Shown: positions 8,739-18,580 of the stretch, piece by piece
Position numbering within the stretch: the stretch's first letter is position 1
Layout: each line of letters begins with the position of its first letter
DNA from: Vibrionales bacterium SWAT-3
GTDB lineage: Bacteria > Pseudomonadota > Gammaproteobacteria > Enterobacterales > Vibrionaceae
Direction of reading: 5' to 3'
DNA: 64,000 nucleotides
Assembly: GCA_000169995.1 (NCBI GenBank)
Contig: AAZW01000002.1
Location: 62,001 to 126,000, forward strand
Position numbers and translations under genes: made by a program
Notes under the pieces: generated by a model
Told to the model about the DNA's origin: nothing
The model's database searches: none
What the model saw: the letters and a program-made list of their open reading frames with translations, nothing else

Positions 8739-9691
8739 TACTGCTCCGCTAACGTCAACAACGATTGCGCCATCGCTTCTGCGTTATACAAAATCGACAT
8801 AGCACCGCCGTAGCTCCAACTTGCTGCTACGGGGCTAAATTGACCATTACGAACGAAAGGCATGCTCTTCCAAACCGGAGAGCGATCTAACTTGTCTTGA
8901 TATGGGAAAGGTTCAAAGTACAGCGCAATGCCACCCTTGACGTTCTTAAGCTCGGTCATACGCTTTTGACTGATGCCCCATTGACTCGCAGGAAGATCCA
9001 TCGCATTTTCGAAACCTAGCTGATCAAGTGCATATTGTGGAATCGAGTTGTCACCGTATATGTAAACCGAAGTCGTGGTCGCAAAACGGAAAGACGTCAC
9101 TTTCGGCTTGTCGCCCGGATACGCTTTATCTAGTTCAGCCTTAAGCACCTGAAGGCGTTCATCCATCGCAGCCAGTTTGTTGTTCGCTTGCTCTTCTTTA
9201 CCAAGCAATTGGCCTATCTTCTTGAAGTTATCGATAGCCTCCGCCGCATTGCTGTGCTGCTCACTGTACGTTTGGTAGTAAAGTACTGGCGCGATGTCAG
9301 AGAGTCGCTCCTGAAGATCTTTCTGAGGTGAAGCGATAAGAATCACATCTGGGTTTAACTTCTTGAGTGCAGAAAAGTTAGGTTCAGTTCGAGTACCAAT
9401 ATCCGCCACGCCTTCTGGAATCGCAGGTTGAACAACCCAATCGCTATAGCCTACAATGTCAGGCACCGCAACTGGCGTAACACCAAGTTCGATCACTTGC
9501 TCTGCAATGTCCCAGTTAAGCGCTGCCACTCTAACAGGTTGAGCTTTAAGGGTTTTAATCCCCTCGCTGTCTTCTACTTGGAAATCCGCCATCGCATTAA
9601 ACGATAAAGCACTCGCCAACATCGATAGGGCGAGTTTGGTATTCAAATTTTTTACTTTAGAAAAATGAGAAGCTATTGGTTTTAAGCTCAT
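8738..9691 (-). CDS. fhuD: Iron-siderophore periplasmic binding protein FhuD
   Basis: The 317-residue protein has an N-terminal export signal (ALSMLASALSFNAMA) and a class III periplasmic binding fold. Visible family segments include VRVAALNWDIAEQVIELGVTP, a loop with PDVILIASPQ, and a long linking helix at about residues 155-185. It delivers ferric hydroxamate siderophores to FhuB. It is directly upstream of fhuB with translational coupling. The hairpin at 9736-9760 separates it from the receptor gene, so fhuDB may be partly independent or attenuated. Confidence 0.92.
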   Translation of the reverse strand: MSLKPIASHFSKVKNLNTKLALSMLASALSFNAMADFQVEDSEGIKTLKAQPVRVAALNWDIAEQVIELGVTPVAVPDIVGYSDWVVQPAIPEGVADIGTRTEPNFSALKKLNPDVILIASPQKDLQERLSDIAPVLYYQTYSEQHSNAAEAIDNFKKIGQLLGKEEQANNKLAAMDERLQVLKAELDKAYPGDKPKVTSFRFATTTSVYIYGDNSIPQYALDQLGFENAMDLPASQWGISQKRMTELKNVKGGIALYFEPFPYQDKLDRSPVWKSMPFVRNGQFSPVAASWSYGGAMSILYNAEAMAQSLLTLAEQ

Positions 9692-9735
9692 ATATTTGCC
9701 TACTTAATCTAAATTCGATATTTCTACAAACGACA

Positions 9736-9760
9736 AAAGCAGCCCGGAAAAGGCTGCTTT
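9736..9760 (-). terminator. Hairpin between receptor gene and fhuD
   Basis: Perfect 9-bp arms AAAGCAGCC and GGCTGCTTT flank a 7-base loop. On the minus strand the stem ends in GCTTTTGTC, a short T-run. It is likely a terminator or attenuator that lowers fhuDB transcription relative to the receptor. Confidence 0.7.
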
Positions 9761-9782
9761 AAAATTGAGAATGCTAACTTAG

Positions 9783-11906
9783 TTAGAATTCATAGTTCAC
9801 GCTTAGCTCTACAGACTGCTCAGCACCGAACCAACAGTTCGATTGGTCGTAACACGCGTAATATTCTTCGTTGAAAATATTGTTCGCCGCTAGGTTCGCT
9901 GTTGCGCCAGATAGCGTATCGCTTGCTGCACCCAAATCATAACCCACCGACAAATCAACAACCGTGTAAGACGGAACTTTACCTTGAGTATTGCTTGCGT
10001 CCATTTGCATTTCGCCAACGTAACGAGCGCCTGCACTGAATCGAGAGCCTGCTAGCATGCCGTTAAATACGTTGTAGTTAGCCCACATGTTAGCTGTGTG
10101 TTCAGGAACATAGATTGGAGTCGTACCTTCTAAACCGTTGCTAGAGTCTTCGGTAATTTCCATATCAACATATGTGTATGAAGCCGCAATATCGAAGCTT
10201 TCTGTCGCGAACCAACGCCCTGATAGTTCCGCACCTTGCGATACCACTTCACCCACTTGGATTCTTGGGCCATAAACGTTAGTCGGGTCTGTCATCAACA
10301 TGTCTTGCTTAACAATATGGAATAAAGAAACCGTTGCTTCTTTCGACATATCGTCAGACAGGTATTTCACACCAATCTCTGCTTGTTGTGCGTTCTCTGG
10401 ATCAAACTCATTGCCTGCTTTATCAACACCCGGAGCTGGTTCAAAGCTCGTCGCATAGCTTGCAAACGGTGCTAAACCATTATCAAACTGATACAAGCCA
10501 CCTAAACGGTAAGTGAACTGCTTGTGGTCAGATTCATGAGCGTAGTAATCACTCTCAGATTTGTAGTGATCAAATCGCGCCCCCGCAATCAGCACTAATG
10601 CGTCTAGACGAACTTGGTCTTGAACGTAGAAACCCAGCTGACTTGACGTCGTGTCATCTAGATATTCACCCGTCTTAGTCACATCACTGCGGTCTAGTAG
10701 ATCATTGTTCGGATTCAATGGATCAAAGCTATTAAACCCGCTGCCATTCGCACTATACGATGAGTAGTTAACATTACCGTCTAGATCTTGGTAATCGATA
10801 CCAAGCAACAAGTTATGCTCTACTGAACCGACATCCACAATACCGCTCAATTGGTTATCAATAACAAACCCTTTAAAGCTCTCATCGGTAGAGTACAAGT
10901 AACGATACAGCTGATTAGGTGTGCTTGGGTCGTAACTCACATGATAAGTGTTCTCTTGGTATAGAGATGCGTCGGTATAGCGAGCATTCTGTAAGAACGT
11001 CCAATTGTTATTGAAGTCATGGTTAATCTTATATCCAACCATCAACACTTCACGTTCGAATTTACTCCAGTTCTTGTCACCCATAGAAACAGATGGATCG
11101 CTTGCTTTCAGCACATCGAGTGGCATTGCCGAGTTGATGCCCATTGAAGGATCATTTTGGTAGTACAGATTGAAGTTGATTAATGTGTTATCGGTTGCTT
11201 GCCAGTCTACAGAAGGAGCAATTAAGTAACGCTCTTCTTCTGCATTATCAACTTGGCTATCTTGCTTGCGAGCAAGTGCGATCAAACGGTAAGAAAAATC
11301 ATTGTCACCAAACTGACCTGTGGTATCAATAGACGCTTCTTGTAGATTGCGTGAGCCTGTTGCTACGCCAACTTTAGTCGACGATTCCGTTTGTGGAGCT
11401 TTAGCAATCATGTTCACCATACCACCCGGTGGCATTGCGCCGTAAAGCACAGAGGTAGGGCCCTTGAAGATCTCGACTTGCTGCATTGCGATCGGATCAA
11501 TCTGCGGTTGTAGGTTCCAACCATTCAAGAATTGAAGTGACAGACCGTCGTAGTAGTTAACGTTATTGGTAGCAAAGCCACGGATAGAGTAAGAATCAAA
11601 CATTGCTACGGAACTACCGCGGTTTTCAGTTACAACACCCGGTGCATAACGAAGGGCTTGATTCAAAGATTGAACACCTCGTTGCTCTAACTGTTCTTCA
11701 TCAATAACGGTAATACCTTGAGGCGTTTCTTCTGGCTCAAGTGCCGACTTAGTCGCGGTATTACGATAGGCTTTACCCATAATCGTAACAGTTTCTACAT
11801 TCGAATCTGCTGCTGTGGCTGTGTCTTCCGCCAAGGCTTGCGCTGAAAATGCAGTGAGCAACGCTACTGCAAGTGATGAATACTTAAAACGAGTGTGAGT
11901 GGTCAT
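9783..11906 (-). CDS. TonB-dependent hydroxamate siderophore receptor (FhuA/FoxA-like)
   Basis: The 707-residue outer-membrane receptor has a signal peptide (ending SAQALA), a TonB-box-like ETVTIMG near residue 40, a plug domain (TPQGITVIDEEQLEQRG..., KGPTSVLYGAMPPGGMVNMI), and a 22-strand barrel ending VELSVNYEF. The C-terminal CYDQSNCWFGAEQS is like the two-cysteine loop near the end of FhuA-type receptors. With fhuB, fhuD and fhuC in the locus, a ferrichrome- or ferrioxamine-type ligand is likely; the exact one cannot be read from sequence. A Fur-like site lies just upstream. Confidence 0.93.
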   Translation of the reverse strand: MTTHTRFKYSSLAVALLTAFSAQALAEDTATAADSNVETVTIMGKAYRNTATKSALEPEETPQGITVIDEEQLEQRGVQSLNQALRYAPGVVTENRGSSVAMFDSYSIRGFATNNVNYYDGLSLQFLNGWNLQPQIDPIAMQQVEIFKGPTSVLYGAMPPGGMVNMIAKAPQTESSTKVGVATGSRNLQEASIDTTGQFGDNDFSYRLIALARKQDSQVDNAEEERYLIAPSVDWQATDNTLINFNLYYQNDPSMGINSAMPLDVLKASDPSVSMGDKNWSKFEREVLMVGYKINHDFNNNWTFLQNARYTDASLYQENTYHVSYDPSTPNQLYRYLYSTDESFKGFVIDNQLSGIVDVGSVEHNLLLGIDYQDLDGNVNYSSYSANGSGFNSFDPLNPNNDLLDRSDVTKTGEYLDDTTSSQLGFYVQDQVRLDALVLIAGARFDHYKSESDYYAHESDHKQFTYRLGGLYQFDNGLAPFASYATSFEPAPGVDKAGNEFDPENAQQAEIGVKYLSDDMSKEATVSLFHIVKQDMLMTDPTNVYGPRIQVGEVVSQGAELSGRWFATESFDIAASYTYVDMEITEDSSNGLEGTTPIYVPEHTANMWANYNVFNGMLAGSRFSAGARYVGEMQMDASNTQGKVPSYTVVDLSVGYDLGAASDTLSGATANLAANNIFNEEYYACYDQSNCWFGAEQSVELSVNYEF

Positions 11907-11934
11907 GATTCCCTCGGTACCAATGCTTAATGTA

Positions 11935-11954
11935 AATAATAATAAATCTCATTT
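11935..11954 (-). promoter_or_regulatory. Fur-box-like site upstream of the receptor gene
   Basis: By eye AATAATAATAAATCTCATTT matches 16 of 20 positions of the Fur operator pattern AATGATAATGATTATCATTT. It lies 29 bases upstream of the receptor start codon, where iron-dependent repression would act. Confidence 0.6.
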
Positions 11955-12110
11955 GCATTGTATGTATCTATGAATGGGATAATTAACAATTTGGTGCAAA
12001 CTCACAAAGAACTTGGCCTATTTTCAATGGAATTAGGCCAATTGCTGATTAAAAGCACAATTGACCCTATTTTAGATGAGGTTTAACGAAAGGGTGGAAC
12101 GAAGGGATGG

Positions 12111-13019
12111 CTAGGATTTAGTAATAGGAACCCAGTATTCCATGACAGCATCTGTAGCACGAGCTTGATAGGCCAATGGGTATACTTCAAGCTCATAACC
12201 ATCAACACCTCGATAGCCAGAACTCGGTAACCAGTTCAATACAAACCAACTCAGAGTGTGTCTAAGGTTCTCAATCGGACCACAATGTTTAACCACGGCA
12301 TAGGTTTGCTTTGGAATGGTTAATACGTCTAACTTATCAGAGATAATGCTCGGCAATTGAGGAATTGAAATCTCGTCATTAAGCTCGACTCCGGCCCAAT
12401 AATGAATATTGGTACCATCAAAGCAAGATTGGGTAAGATCAATAACACCAATAAACTGAAGGGCATTATCGTCTGGTAGGCTCACTTCGCCTTCCAAGCG
12501 CGACCACAATTGAGGGACTTTCTCTGCAAAATCTTGTGTCAGAGAAAATAAGCCGCTTATTTCTGAGGTAATACCTTTAACAAGAAATGACTCTCTTTCA
12601 TCAATGCGTACCTCAACAAAACTGAGTGGACCGTTATCTGCAGCGCTCACCGTTTCAGATACTTGTATCGGTTTTCTAAGCCCTGCTCTTTTACCCGCTT
12701 TTCTATACTGACTAGGGCTGGAACCAAACATCTGCTTAAAAGAACGACTAAAACTAATTTCTGAATTGAATCCGAGTTCAAGCGCGATATCGATCACTCG
12801 CTCTTTGCTGTCCAACAGTTCTTCAGCCGCTTGGCTTAGCTTTAACTCTCTCACGTAGTTTGCCACGGTCAGTCCCGTTTCAGCTTGAAATACTCTTTGC
12901 AGCTGCCAGCGAGACCAACAGCTCTGTTTCGCAATATCTTCTAGCGATAGTGTCGAGCTAAGGTTCGCATGGATATAAGCCAATACGCGGCTAATACGGT
13001 CAAATGCAGGTGTGTTCAT
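12111..13019 (-). CDS. AraC-family regulator with C-terminal GyrI-like effector domain
   Basis: The 302-residue protein carries an N-terminal AraC DNA-binding domain (residues about 8-108): a first helix-turn-helix SLEDIAKQSCWSRWQLQRVFQ, and a second ending FNSEISFSRSFKQMFGSSPSQYRKAG. Residues about 125-300 form a GyrI-like (SOUL/BacR) ligand domain, as in Rob-type regulators. The N-terminal HTH order differs from classical AraC. Position between the receptor gene and fhuF suggests a local role in siderophore-gene control, but this is inference; the effector is unknown. It has its own 200-base upstream spacer shared with fhuF. Confidence 0.88.
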   Translation of the reverse strand: MNTPAFDRISRVLAYIHANLSSTLSLEDIAKQSCWSRWQLQRVFQAETGLTVANYVRELKLSQAAEELLDSKERVIDIALELGFNSEISFSRSFKQMFGSSPSQYRKAGKRAGLRKPIQVSETVSAADNGPLSFVEVRIDERESFLVKGITSEISGLFSLTQDFAEKVPQLWSRLEGEVSLPDDNALQFIGVIDLTQSCFDGTNIHYWAGVELNDEISIPQLPSIISDKLDVLTIPKQTYAVVKHCGPIENLRHTLSWFVLNWLPSSGYRGVDGYELEVYPLAYQARATDAVMEYWVPITKS

Positions 13020-13207
13020 AGTTAAGCTTTCAAACTCTCGGTAGTGGCAACAACATATTAGATTCAGAAATACTTTTTATCATTTAAAGCGACTTTTATC
13101 ACTTAAAAATGCCTAAGGCATGCTCAATTTATAAATATCTTATATGACGTGTTCTCCGCGGGTATGCTCCATTTTGTATGGTTATCCTCGCTAAGGTTAG
13201 CTATGAT

Positions 13208-13227
13208 AACGAAATTGATTCTCATTT
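13208..13227 (+). promoter_or_regulatory. Fur-box-like site upstream of fhuF
   Basis: AACGAAATTGATTCTCATTT matches 16 of 20 positions of AATGATAATGATTATCATTT by eye and ends 11 bases before the proposed fhuF start. This fits iron repression of fhuF-fhuC. Confidence 0.6.
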
Positions 13228-13238
13228 AATGGTTTAAG

Positions 13239-13997
13239 ATGCTTTCCCAGCTGCACAACATCATCACTCGTCGGAGAGCCCCTTCTCTACACCAAAAAAT
13301 CTTCGCTTACTCTAAACAAGTCACGCCTTATTTGAGTGGCAGTTATGGTTCTCTGAGCAGCAGAAGCATCGCAATGACGAATGATAAGAGCCATATCGAG
13401 ATCAAACGTGTTTACGATGGCTTAGCGGAAAATCACACAGAAGCAGGTAAAGCTTATTGGTTAACCCGAACTTGGGATCTAGTCTGCTGGCAACCCATCT
13501 ATGTGACCTTCATTTCTATCTATGGCCTTCACTCGCTGCCTGATATCAAGAATATCGGTCAATTTAGGTACAAAGAGTTCGTCACAGGATATCGCTTCTT
13601 TAATGGTGATCATCAACACGGCTCACCAGAGGAATTGATACCTAAAGCGGGCGAAGCCATACTTGCACTTACTGAGTTTTATCGCAGCCAAATAAGTGAA
13701 TGGACACGCATCCGCCCTGGCTTTACTAACCATTTGTTGGCGGATCTACTGTTAGGCAGTTTGATCAAATTGCAGCAACATGAACCGAGCCTGACCAACG
13801 ACTACATCACTGCACAAGCTAAGCTTTGGTTAGACGCATGCCAACTGCCTGAAAGTCACTTAGACAGCCTCAAGGTCGATGCGAATTCTGGGATGCTTAG
13901 ACTGATAAGAGTCAGCTGTTGCCTTGTCTACAAATGCGACTCTAGGAAGTATTGTGACGATTGCCCTAGGCACCCTGACAATAAAAAAACTGCGTAA
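13239..13997 (+). CDS. FhuF-type siderophore ferric-iron reductase (2Fe-2S)
   Basis: The 252-residue protein ends with the FhuF cysteine signature CC-x10-C-x2-C (Cys 227, 228, 239, 242), which binds an unusual 2Fe-2S cluster. The family reduces ferric siderophore complexes in the cytoplasm to release iron. It is co-directional with fhuC, 75 bases downstream, and follows a Fur-like site. The ATG at 13239 has no good ribosome site. An alternative ATG at 13371 (MTNDKSHIE) would remove 44 residues, so the N-terminus is uncertain. Confidence 0.88.
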   Translation: MLSQLHNIITRRRAPSLHQKIFAYSKQVTPYLSGSYGSLSSRSIAMTNDKSHIEIKRVYDGLAENHTEAGKAYWLTRTWDLVCWQPIYVTFISIYGLHSLPDIKNIGQFRYKEFVTGYRFFNGDHQHGSPEELIPKAGEAILALTEFYRSQISEWTRIRPGFTNHLLADLLLGSLIKLQQHEPSLTNDYITAQAKLWLDACQLPESHLDSLKVDANSGMLRLIRVSCCLVYKCDSRKYCDDCPRHPDNKKTA

Positions 13998-14072
13998 TAT
14001 CACCATCTATTTTTAGAGACCAGTAAAGCGGCTTTTATTGAGCAACTTTATTGGTCTAAAAACAGGACTGAC

Positions 14073-14858
14073 ATGTTTCAGCTTTCAAACATCAAAATCG
14101 TTCGTGATGAACGAACCATTCTCTCAATTGACGAGCTTTCTATTCCGACCAATGAGCTTACTGTGGTTCTTGGTCACAATGGCTCTGGTAAATCCACTCT
14201 GGTTAACTTGCTCTCAGGACAGATGTCACCAGACTACGGCACAGTTGAATTAGACAATGCGTCTCTTTCTTCATTAAAAAGCAAAGACTTAGCTAAGAAG
14301 ATTGCGTATTTGCCGCAAAAGCTCCCAGCTTCTGCAGGCTTAACAGTGGAAGAACTGGTTCGTTTAGGGCGATTCCCTTGGCGAGGCGCGTTAGGTCGTT
14401 GGAACTCTGAAGACAAATCCATCATCCAACAAGCGATGGAGAGAACGGGCGTTGCTGAGTTTTCACAGGCATTAGCGGACGACTTATCCGGTGGTGAACG
14501 CCAGCGAGCGTGGGTCTCGATGTTGCTTGCTCAGCAGTCACCTGTGTTAATCCTCGACGAACCAACATCAGCACTGGATGTTCATCACCAATTCCAACTG
14601 ATGGGTTTACTGTCTGAACTGAACAAAAAGGAAGACGTTGGCGTTATCGTGATTCTGCACGACTTGAACCTTGCACTGCGCTACGCAACACACATCGTTG
14701 CTCTAAAAAAAGGTCAGATTGCCTTTGAAGGCAGCGCCGATAAGTTACTTGATGAGCAGGCACTGTCCGCATTGTATGAGTCCCCTATCCGACTGATCGA
14801 CCACCCTGTTCCAGCCAAAACAGCCGCAAGCGAGAAAGTCGCCGTGGTCTGCGAATAG
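14073..14858 (+). CDS. fhuC: Ferric-hydroxamate ABC transporter ATPase FhuC
   Basis: The 261-residue ATPase shows Walker A GHNGSGKST (about residues 34-42), the Q-loop LPQKLP, signature LSGGERQRA, Walker B VLILDEP and the H-loop histidine in VIVILHDLNLA. These place it in the iron-siderophore/B12 importer group. Its partners FhuB and FhuD are encoded on the other strand across the receptor and regulator genes, so the transporter comes from two transcripts. AGGA lies 8 bases before the ATG. Confidence 0.94.
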   Translation: MFQLSNIKIVRDERTILSIDELSIPTNELTVVLGHNGSGKSTLVNLLSGQMSPDYGTVELDNASLSSLKSKDLAKKIAYLPQKLPASAGLTVEELVRLGRFPWRGALGRWNSEDKSIIQQAMERTGVAEFSQALADDLSGGERQRAWVSMLLAQQSPVLILDEPTSALDVHHQFQLMGLLSELNKKEDVGVIVILHDLNLALRYATHIVALKKGQIAFEGSADKLLDEQALSALYESPIRLIDHPVPAKTAASEKVAVVCE

Positions 14859-14896
14859 CTTATATTTGGGCAACTTAAACCAAAAATCTGAACATT

Positions 14897-14935
14897 AAAA
14901 AGGCCATTGAAATTCATCACTTCAATGACCTTTTC
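14897..14935. terminator. Bidirectional terminator between fhuC and the MFS gene
   Basis: The long stem AAAAGGCCATTGAA / TTCAATGACCTTTT has one mismatch and a loop of about 8 bases. A-rich and T-rich ends allow use from both convergent sides. Confidence 0.8.
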
Positions 14936-14965
14936 AGTTTGGATTCACTAACTAACTTTAATTCT

Positions 14966-16160
14966 CTAGCTAAGCTGAGAATCTCTGGCTTCTTGGCTAC
15001 TAAAGCCACGCAGAATATTAAACAGCGTAATCACGGTGAATAACGCAATGACCAGTGATAAGTGCCACGCCTCTCCTAATCCAAGCTTAACCAAACCCAT
15101 ACTGGCAATCGAAGACACGACCATTTGACCACCACCCGACATCGCAGCAGCAGCGCCTGCATTCTTCTTGTATGGCAGCATCACTAAAGCCTGAGCACAA
15201 GGCAGTGCAATACCATTACCGAGTATCATCAGAAACTGGCCAATCATTAGATACAAAGGTTCAAGAGGACAGAAGAAAAGCCACAACGCAGCAGAGATGT
15301 GTAACACAGGCGTGCATAACAGTGTTTTCTTATTGCCTAATATTGGGCGGATACGGTTACACAAGCTAGTTCCGCCAAGCATGCCCAACGCAGGAATCAC
15401 CGCCCACATCGCGTATTCGTCGGACGTCATGCCGATTTGGTTTTGCATGATAAATGGCATCACCGACACAGCGGTGATCATCAAACTAAAGTTAAGCCAG
15501 CCAATGCTCGCAAAGCTCATAAAGTAGCGAGAAGTGAGCAGTTCTTTGTATTGCAACGCCATTTTCTTCGATGAAGGAATCGCAGAGAACTGAGTAACGG
15601 TTTCTTTGAATTTGAACGCCAATACCACCCAAGCCAATGAGACATACCCAAGTAGCGAGATGAATACCATACTCCAGCCAAAGTGGAAGTTGATAAAGCC
15701 ACCGATAACAGGCGCAATCAGAGGAGTGATAGACGCTACCATGGCGATATAGGACATCGCCAATGGTAAGTCAGCTCCGCTAAATTTATCTCGAGTGGAA
15801 GCGCGAGCAAGCACAGCACAACAGCCTGTACCTAAGCCTTGCAGGAATCGCCCCAACACCATGCTGGTAAACGAATGACTGAAGAATATGATCATCAACA
15901 GGCCAAGCATGGCGAGTAGCAGACCACTCAAAAGAACCTTTTTACGTCCTAAAGCGTCTGAAATTGGGCCATAGATAAACTGAGACGGACCAAAAACCCA
16001 ACAAATATACACTCACCAGAAGCTGAGCTTGCTCTAGCGAGACATCAAAATCTTTGGCGATCCAAGGTAATGAAGGAAACACCAAACCCATACTGAGTTG
16101 GCCAATACTGATGACCAAACACGCCAGTAAAATCGACTTAAAATCGAATCGACGACTCAT
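14966..16160 (-). pseudogene. Bcr/CflA-type MFS drug efflux transporter, frameshifted
   Basis: Two overlapping frames together make one 12-TM major facilitator of about 395 residues. The first part (from 16160) reads MSRRFDFKSILLACLVISIG...EQAQLLVSVYLLGF; the second resumes with GPSQFIYGPISDALGRKKVLL, the loop 2-3 motif A of the Bcr/CflA group. The break falls in a run of five A at 15992-15996 (T on the coding strand): deleting one base joins the halves exactly. Either the gene is inactivated, or the run is a base-calling error or a slippage site. The rest of the frame is undamaged, which suggests a recent or artefactual change. Substrates of the family include bicyclomycin and chloramphenicol-type drugs. 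Confidence 0.85.
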
Positions 16161-16430
16161 GATGCGGCACGCGGGGTTAAAAAGAGACTTGGGTCATCAA
16201 CCTGACAACATGAAGGTGCGGAAAGTAGTGAGCATGTTACAGGTGTGGTATTCATGGTGCTCCGAAAGGATCAATTAGAGTATGGCAGGGTAAACATACG
16301 TGAGCTTGTATAATCATACAATACTGACTGAACTAAATATGTGAATAGTCACTTTTCACACGCCTTAACTTTCCGCCTGTCGCTGACACACGCTAGACTA
16401 ACACTAGATCGTAATAATGAAGGGACTTCA

Positions 16431-17522
16431 ATGAACACTTATCACCGCATTCTCTCCTCTGCTTTGGCACTTATTGTGTCCGGTCCTGTTGCCTCAACGG
16501 CGGCCTTTGCTTGGCAAGCTGAGAAGATAACCGATGGACTCGTGATTCCATGGGGCCTAGCTTATGTCGATGACGACTCTATGCTTCTCACAGAAAAAGC
16601 AGGCGTTATTAAACACGTTGATTTAAAAACGGGTAACAAGAGCACGCTGTTCAGGCTCCCTAATATATGGGCAAAAGGACAAGGTGGTCTGTTGGATATC
16701 ACGCTATCACCTTTCGAAGAAGATAAGCTCTATGTTACCTACAGTAAAGACGTCGATGGCGAAGGCGTAACCACACTCGCTTCTGCTACATACAAAGGCA
16801 ATGAAGTGTCAAATTGGCAAGATGTGTTTGTTTCTAAGTCGAGAACCGACACAGGTCGTCACTTTGGTAGTCGCATTACCTTTGACGATAGTCACCTCTA
16901 CTTTTCTATTGGTGACCGTGGTGATCGAGACAACGGACAGAACCCCTTAACCCATGCAGGCTCGATATTGCGATTAAATGCTGACGGGAGCACACCAAGC
17001 GACAACCCATTTGTAAATAACGACAAGGTTCTCAATGAAATTTGGAGCTATGGTCACCGCAACCCACAAGGGCTTTATTACGATTTCCCAACTCAGAAGC
17101 TTTGGTCGATTGAGCATGGCCCACGTGGTGGTGATGAAATTAACCTAATAAAAGCGGGAGCCAACTACGGATGGCCAGTCACATCACACGGTAAAGAGTA
17201 TTGGGGCCCTATCAGCGTTGGTGATTCGGAAACCAAAGAAGGCATGGAAGCGCCTAAAAAGGTCTACATTCCATCAATCGCACCGGGAAGTTTGATCGTC
17301 TACCAAGGTGAAAAATACCCAGAACTGAAAGGCAAGCTGCTAGCTGGCGCACTAAAACTTACCCACATCAACATTGTCACAGTCAACGAGCAAGGTGAGG
17401 CAATAAAAGAAGAACGCATTCTAGAAGACTTAGGTGAGAGGATTAGAGACATCGAAACCTCACCAAACGGTGACATTTATTTTAGCACTGACAACGGCAA
17501 CCTTTACCGACTAAAAAAGTAA
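16431..17522 (+). CDS. Secreted PQQ-type sugar dehydrogenase (Asd/YliI-like)
   Basis: The 363-residue product is a six-bladed beta-propeller of the soluble glucose/aldose dehydrogenase family: WGLAYVDDDSMLLTEKAG, GGLLDITLSP, GHRNPQGL, EHGPRGGDEINLI and ANYGWP are family landmarks near the PQQ and calcium sites. A signal peptide ends at STAAFA, so it acts in the periplasm or outside. The start at 16431 is chosen over the longer frame at 16341 because AAGGGA precedes it and the signal peptide begins there. It likely oxidises aldose sugars; cofactor use is inferred from family. Confidence 0.87.
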   Translation: MNTYHRILSSALALIVSGPVASTAAFAWQAEKITDGLVIPWGLAYVDDDSMLLTEKAGVIKHVDLKTGNKSTLFRLPNIWAKGQGGLLDITLSPFEEDKLYVTYSKDVDGEGVTTLASATYKGNEVSNWQDVFVSKSRTDTGRHFGSRITFDDSHLYFSIGDRGDRDNGQNPLTHAGSILRLNADGSTPSDNPFVNNDKVLNEIWSYGHRNPQGLYYDFPTQKLWSIEHGPRGGDEINLIKAGANYGWPVTSHGKEYWGPISVGDSETKEGMEAPKKVYIPSIAPGSLIVYQGEKYPELKGKLLAGALKLTHINIVTVNEQGEAIKEERILEDLGERIRDIETSPNGDIYFSTDNGNLYRLKK

Positions 17523-17967
17523 GAATGGCTCCTATACGAGAAGACAATATTCGACAATGATTTTATAAATGAAGCCGTTAAATACTGGGGTTCAAAGCAG
17601 TTTAACGGCTTTCTTGTCTCAAAGCAGAACGTACCAAAACCGCGCAACGATTCTAATTTTGTCATCAAACATACCTATGTTTTTCACAAAAACGACAAGA
17701 AATCACCATACAACTGTAACTACATGATATTTAAGGAATGCAAAGTTTGACTACCCCCAAGTTTCTGCAACCTTTCCCTATGTATTCGATTGACTATCCC
17801 CTGATTTGATTTAGACTCGATTCCGGCTAGAAAGAAAGTTCTTTGTATATAAACATTTCGTTGGATTACTAGTAACCCCGTTGTGTTGTACGCAATAGCA
17901 ATAAACTTTTCCACGCTATCAGTGCCACAATTGGCTCACTATAAAAATTAATTTTAGGGATAACATC
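17523..17967 (+). other. Long non-coding stretch upstream of cspA
   Basis: No supported gene lies in these 445 bases. The 3' half probably holds the cspA promoter and a long structured 5' leader, as is usual for cold-shock genes of this family. No specific cold-box motif or promoter could be confirmed by eye. AGGGATAACATC precedes the cspA start as ribosome site. Confidence 0.5.
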
Positions 17968-18177
17968 ATGTCTAACACAGTTACTGGTACAGTAAAATGG
18001 TTCAACGAAACTAAAGGCTTCGGTTTCATTCAACAAGAAAACGGTCCAGACGTATTTGCACACTTCTCTGCAATCACTGGCGAAGGTTTCAAAACTCTTG
18101 CTGAAGGCCAAAAAGTTGAGTTCGTAGTATCTCAAGGTCAAAAAGGCCCACAAGCTGACAGCATCAAAGTACTTTAA
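17968..18177 (+). CDS. cspA: Cold-shock protein, CspA family
   Basis: The 69-residue single cold-shock domain has RNP1 KGFGFI (residues 16-21) and RNP2 VFAHF (29-33), and the typical start [13 protein letters not shown]. It binds single-stranded RNA and DNA and melts mRNA structure, mostly at low temperature. It stands alone, with a long upstream spacer and its own terminator, as expected for a highly expressed single-gene unit. Which Csp paralogue it is cannot be decided from one copy. Confidence 0.95.
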   Translation: MSNTVTGTVKWFNETKGFGFIQQENGPDVFAHFSAITGEGFKTLAEGQKVEFVVSQGQKGPQADSIKVL

Positions 18178-18197
18178 TTTAGTATTTTAAAGCTTTC

Positions 18198-18230
18198 TAA
18201 AAATAGCCAGCCTCTGCTGGCTATTTTTTT
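18198..18230 (+). terminator. Intrinsic terminator after cspA
   Basis: The stem AATAGCCAGC / GCTGGCTATT with a 4-base loop is followed by a run of T. It is a strong simple terminator. Confidence 0.92.
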
Positions 18231-18580
18231 ACCCGGCCAATCGTTTGAGTGACAATTAAGACAAGGCATTATGCGCTGAGACCAAACCATAGCCCGGAGA
18301 ACAAAAAACCAAACGAAAACCTCTGGTCAAAGCCGTCTATCGACCATATCAATCGCAGTCAAAGCCGCTACTAGGTCGAAGCTCGTTTATCTAACATCTA
18401 AAGTTCACCTCAATATTCATCACTTAACCACCACGTAAAACTAAGCCTAGTTCATTACATTTGGTCGCCAGCACAGTAAAAATATTCGACCACCCTCACA
18501 ACTGACTCAAAGGTAGGAAATCAGCATATGGGCGGTATTTTTGTTTGTACTTGCGCTCATTTAATCCCTGCCTGTTATTC

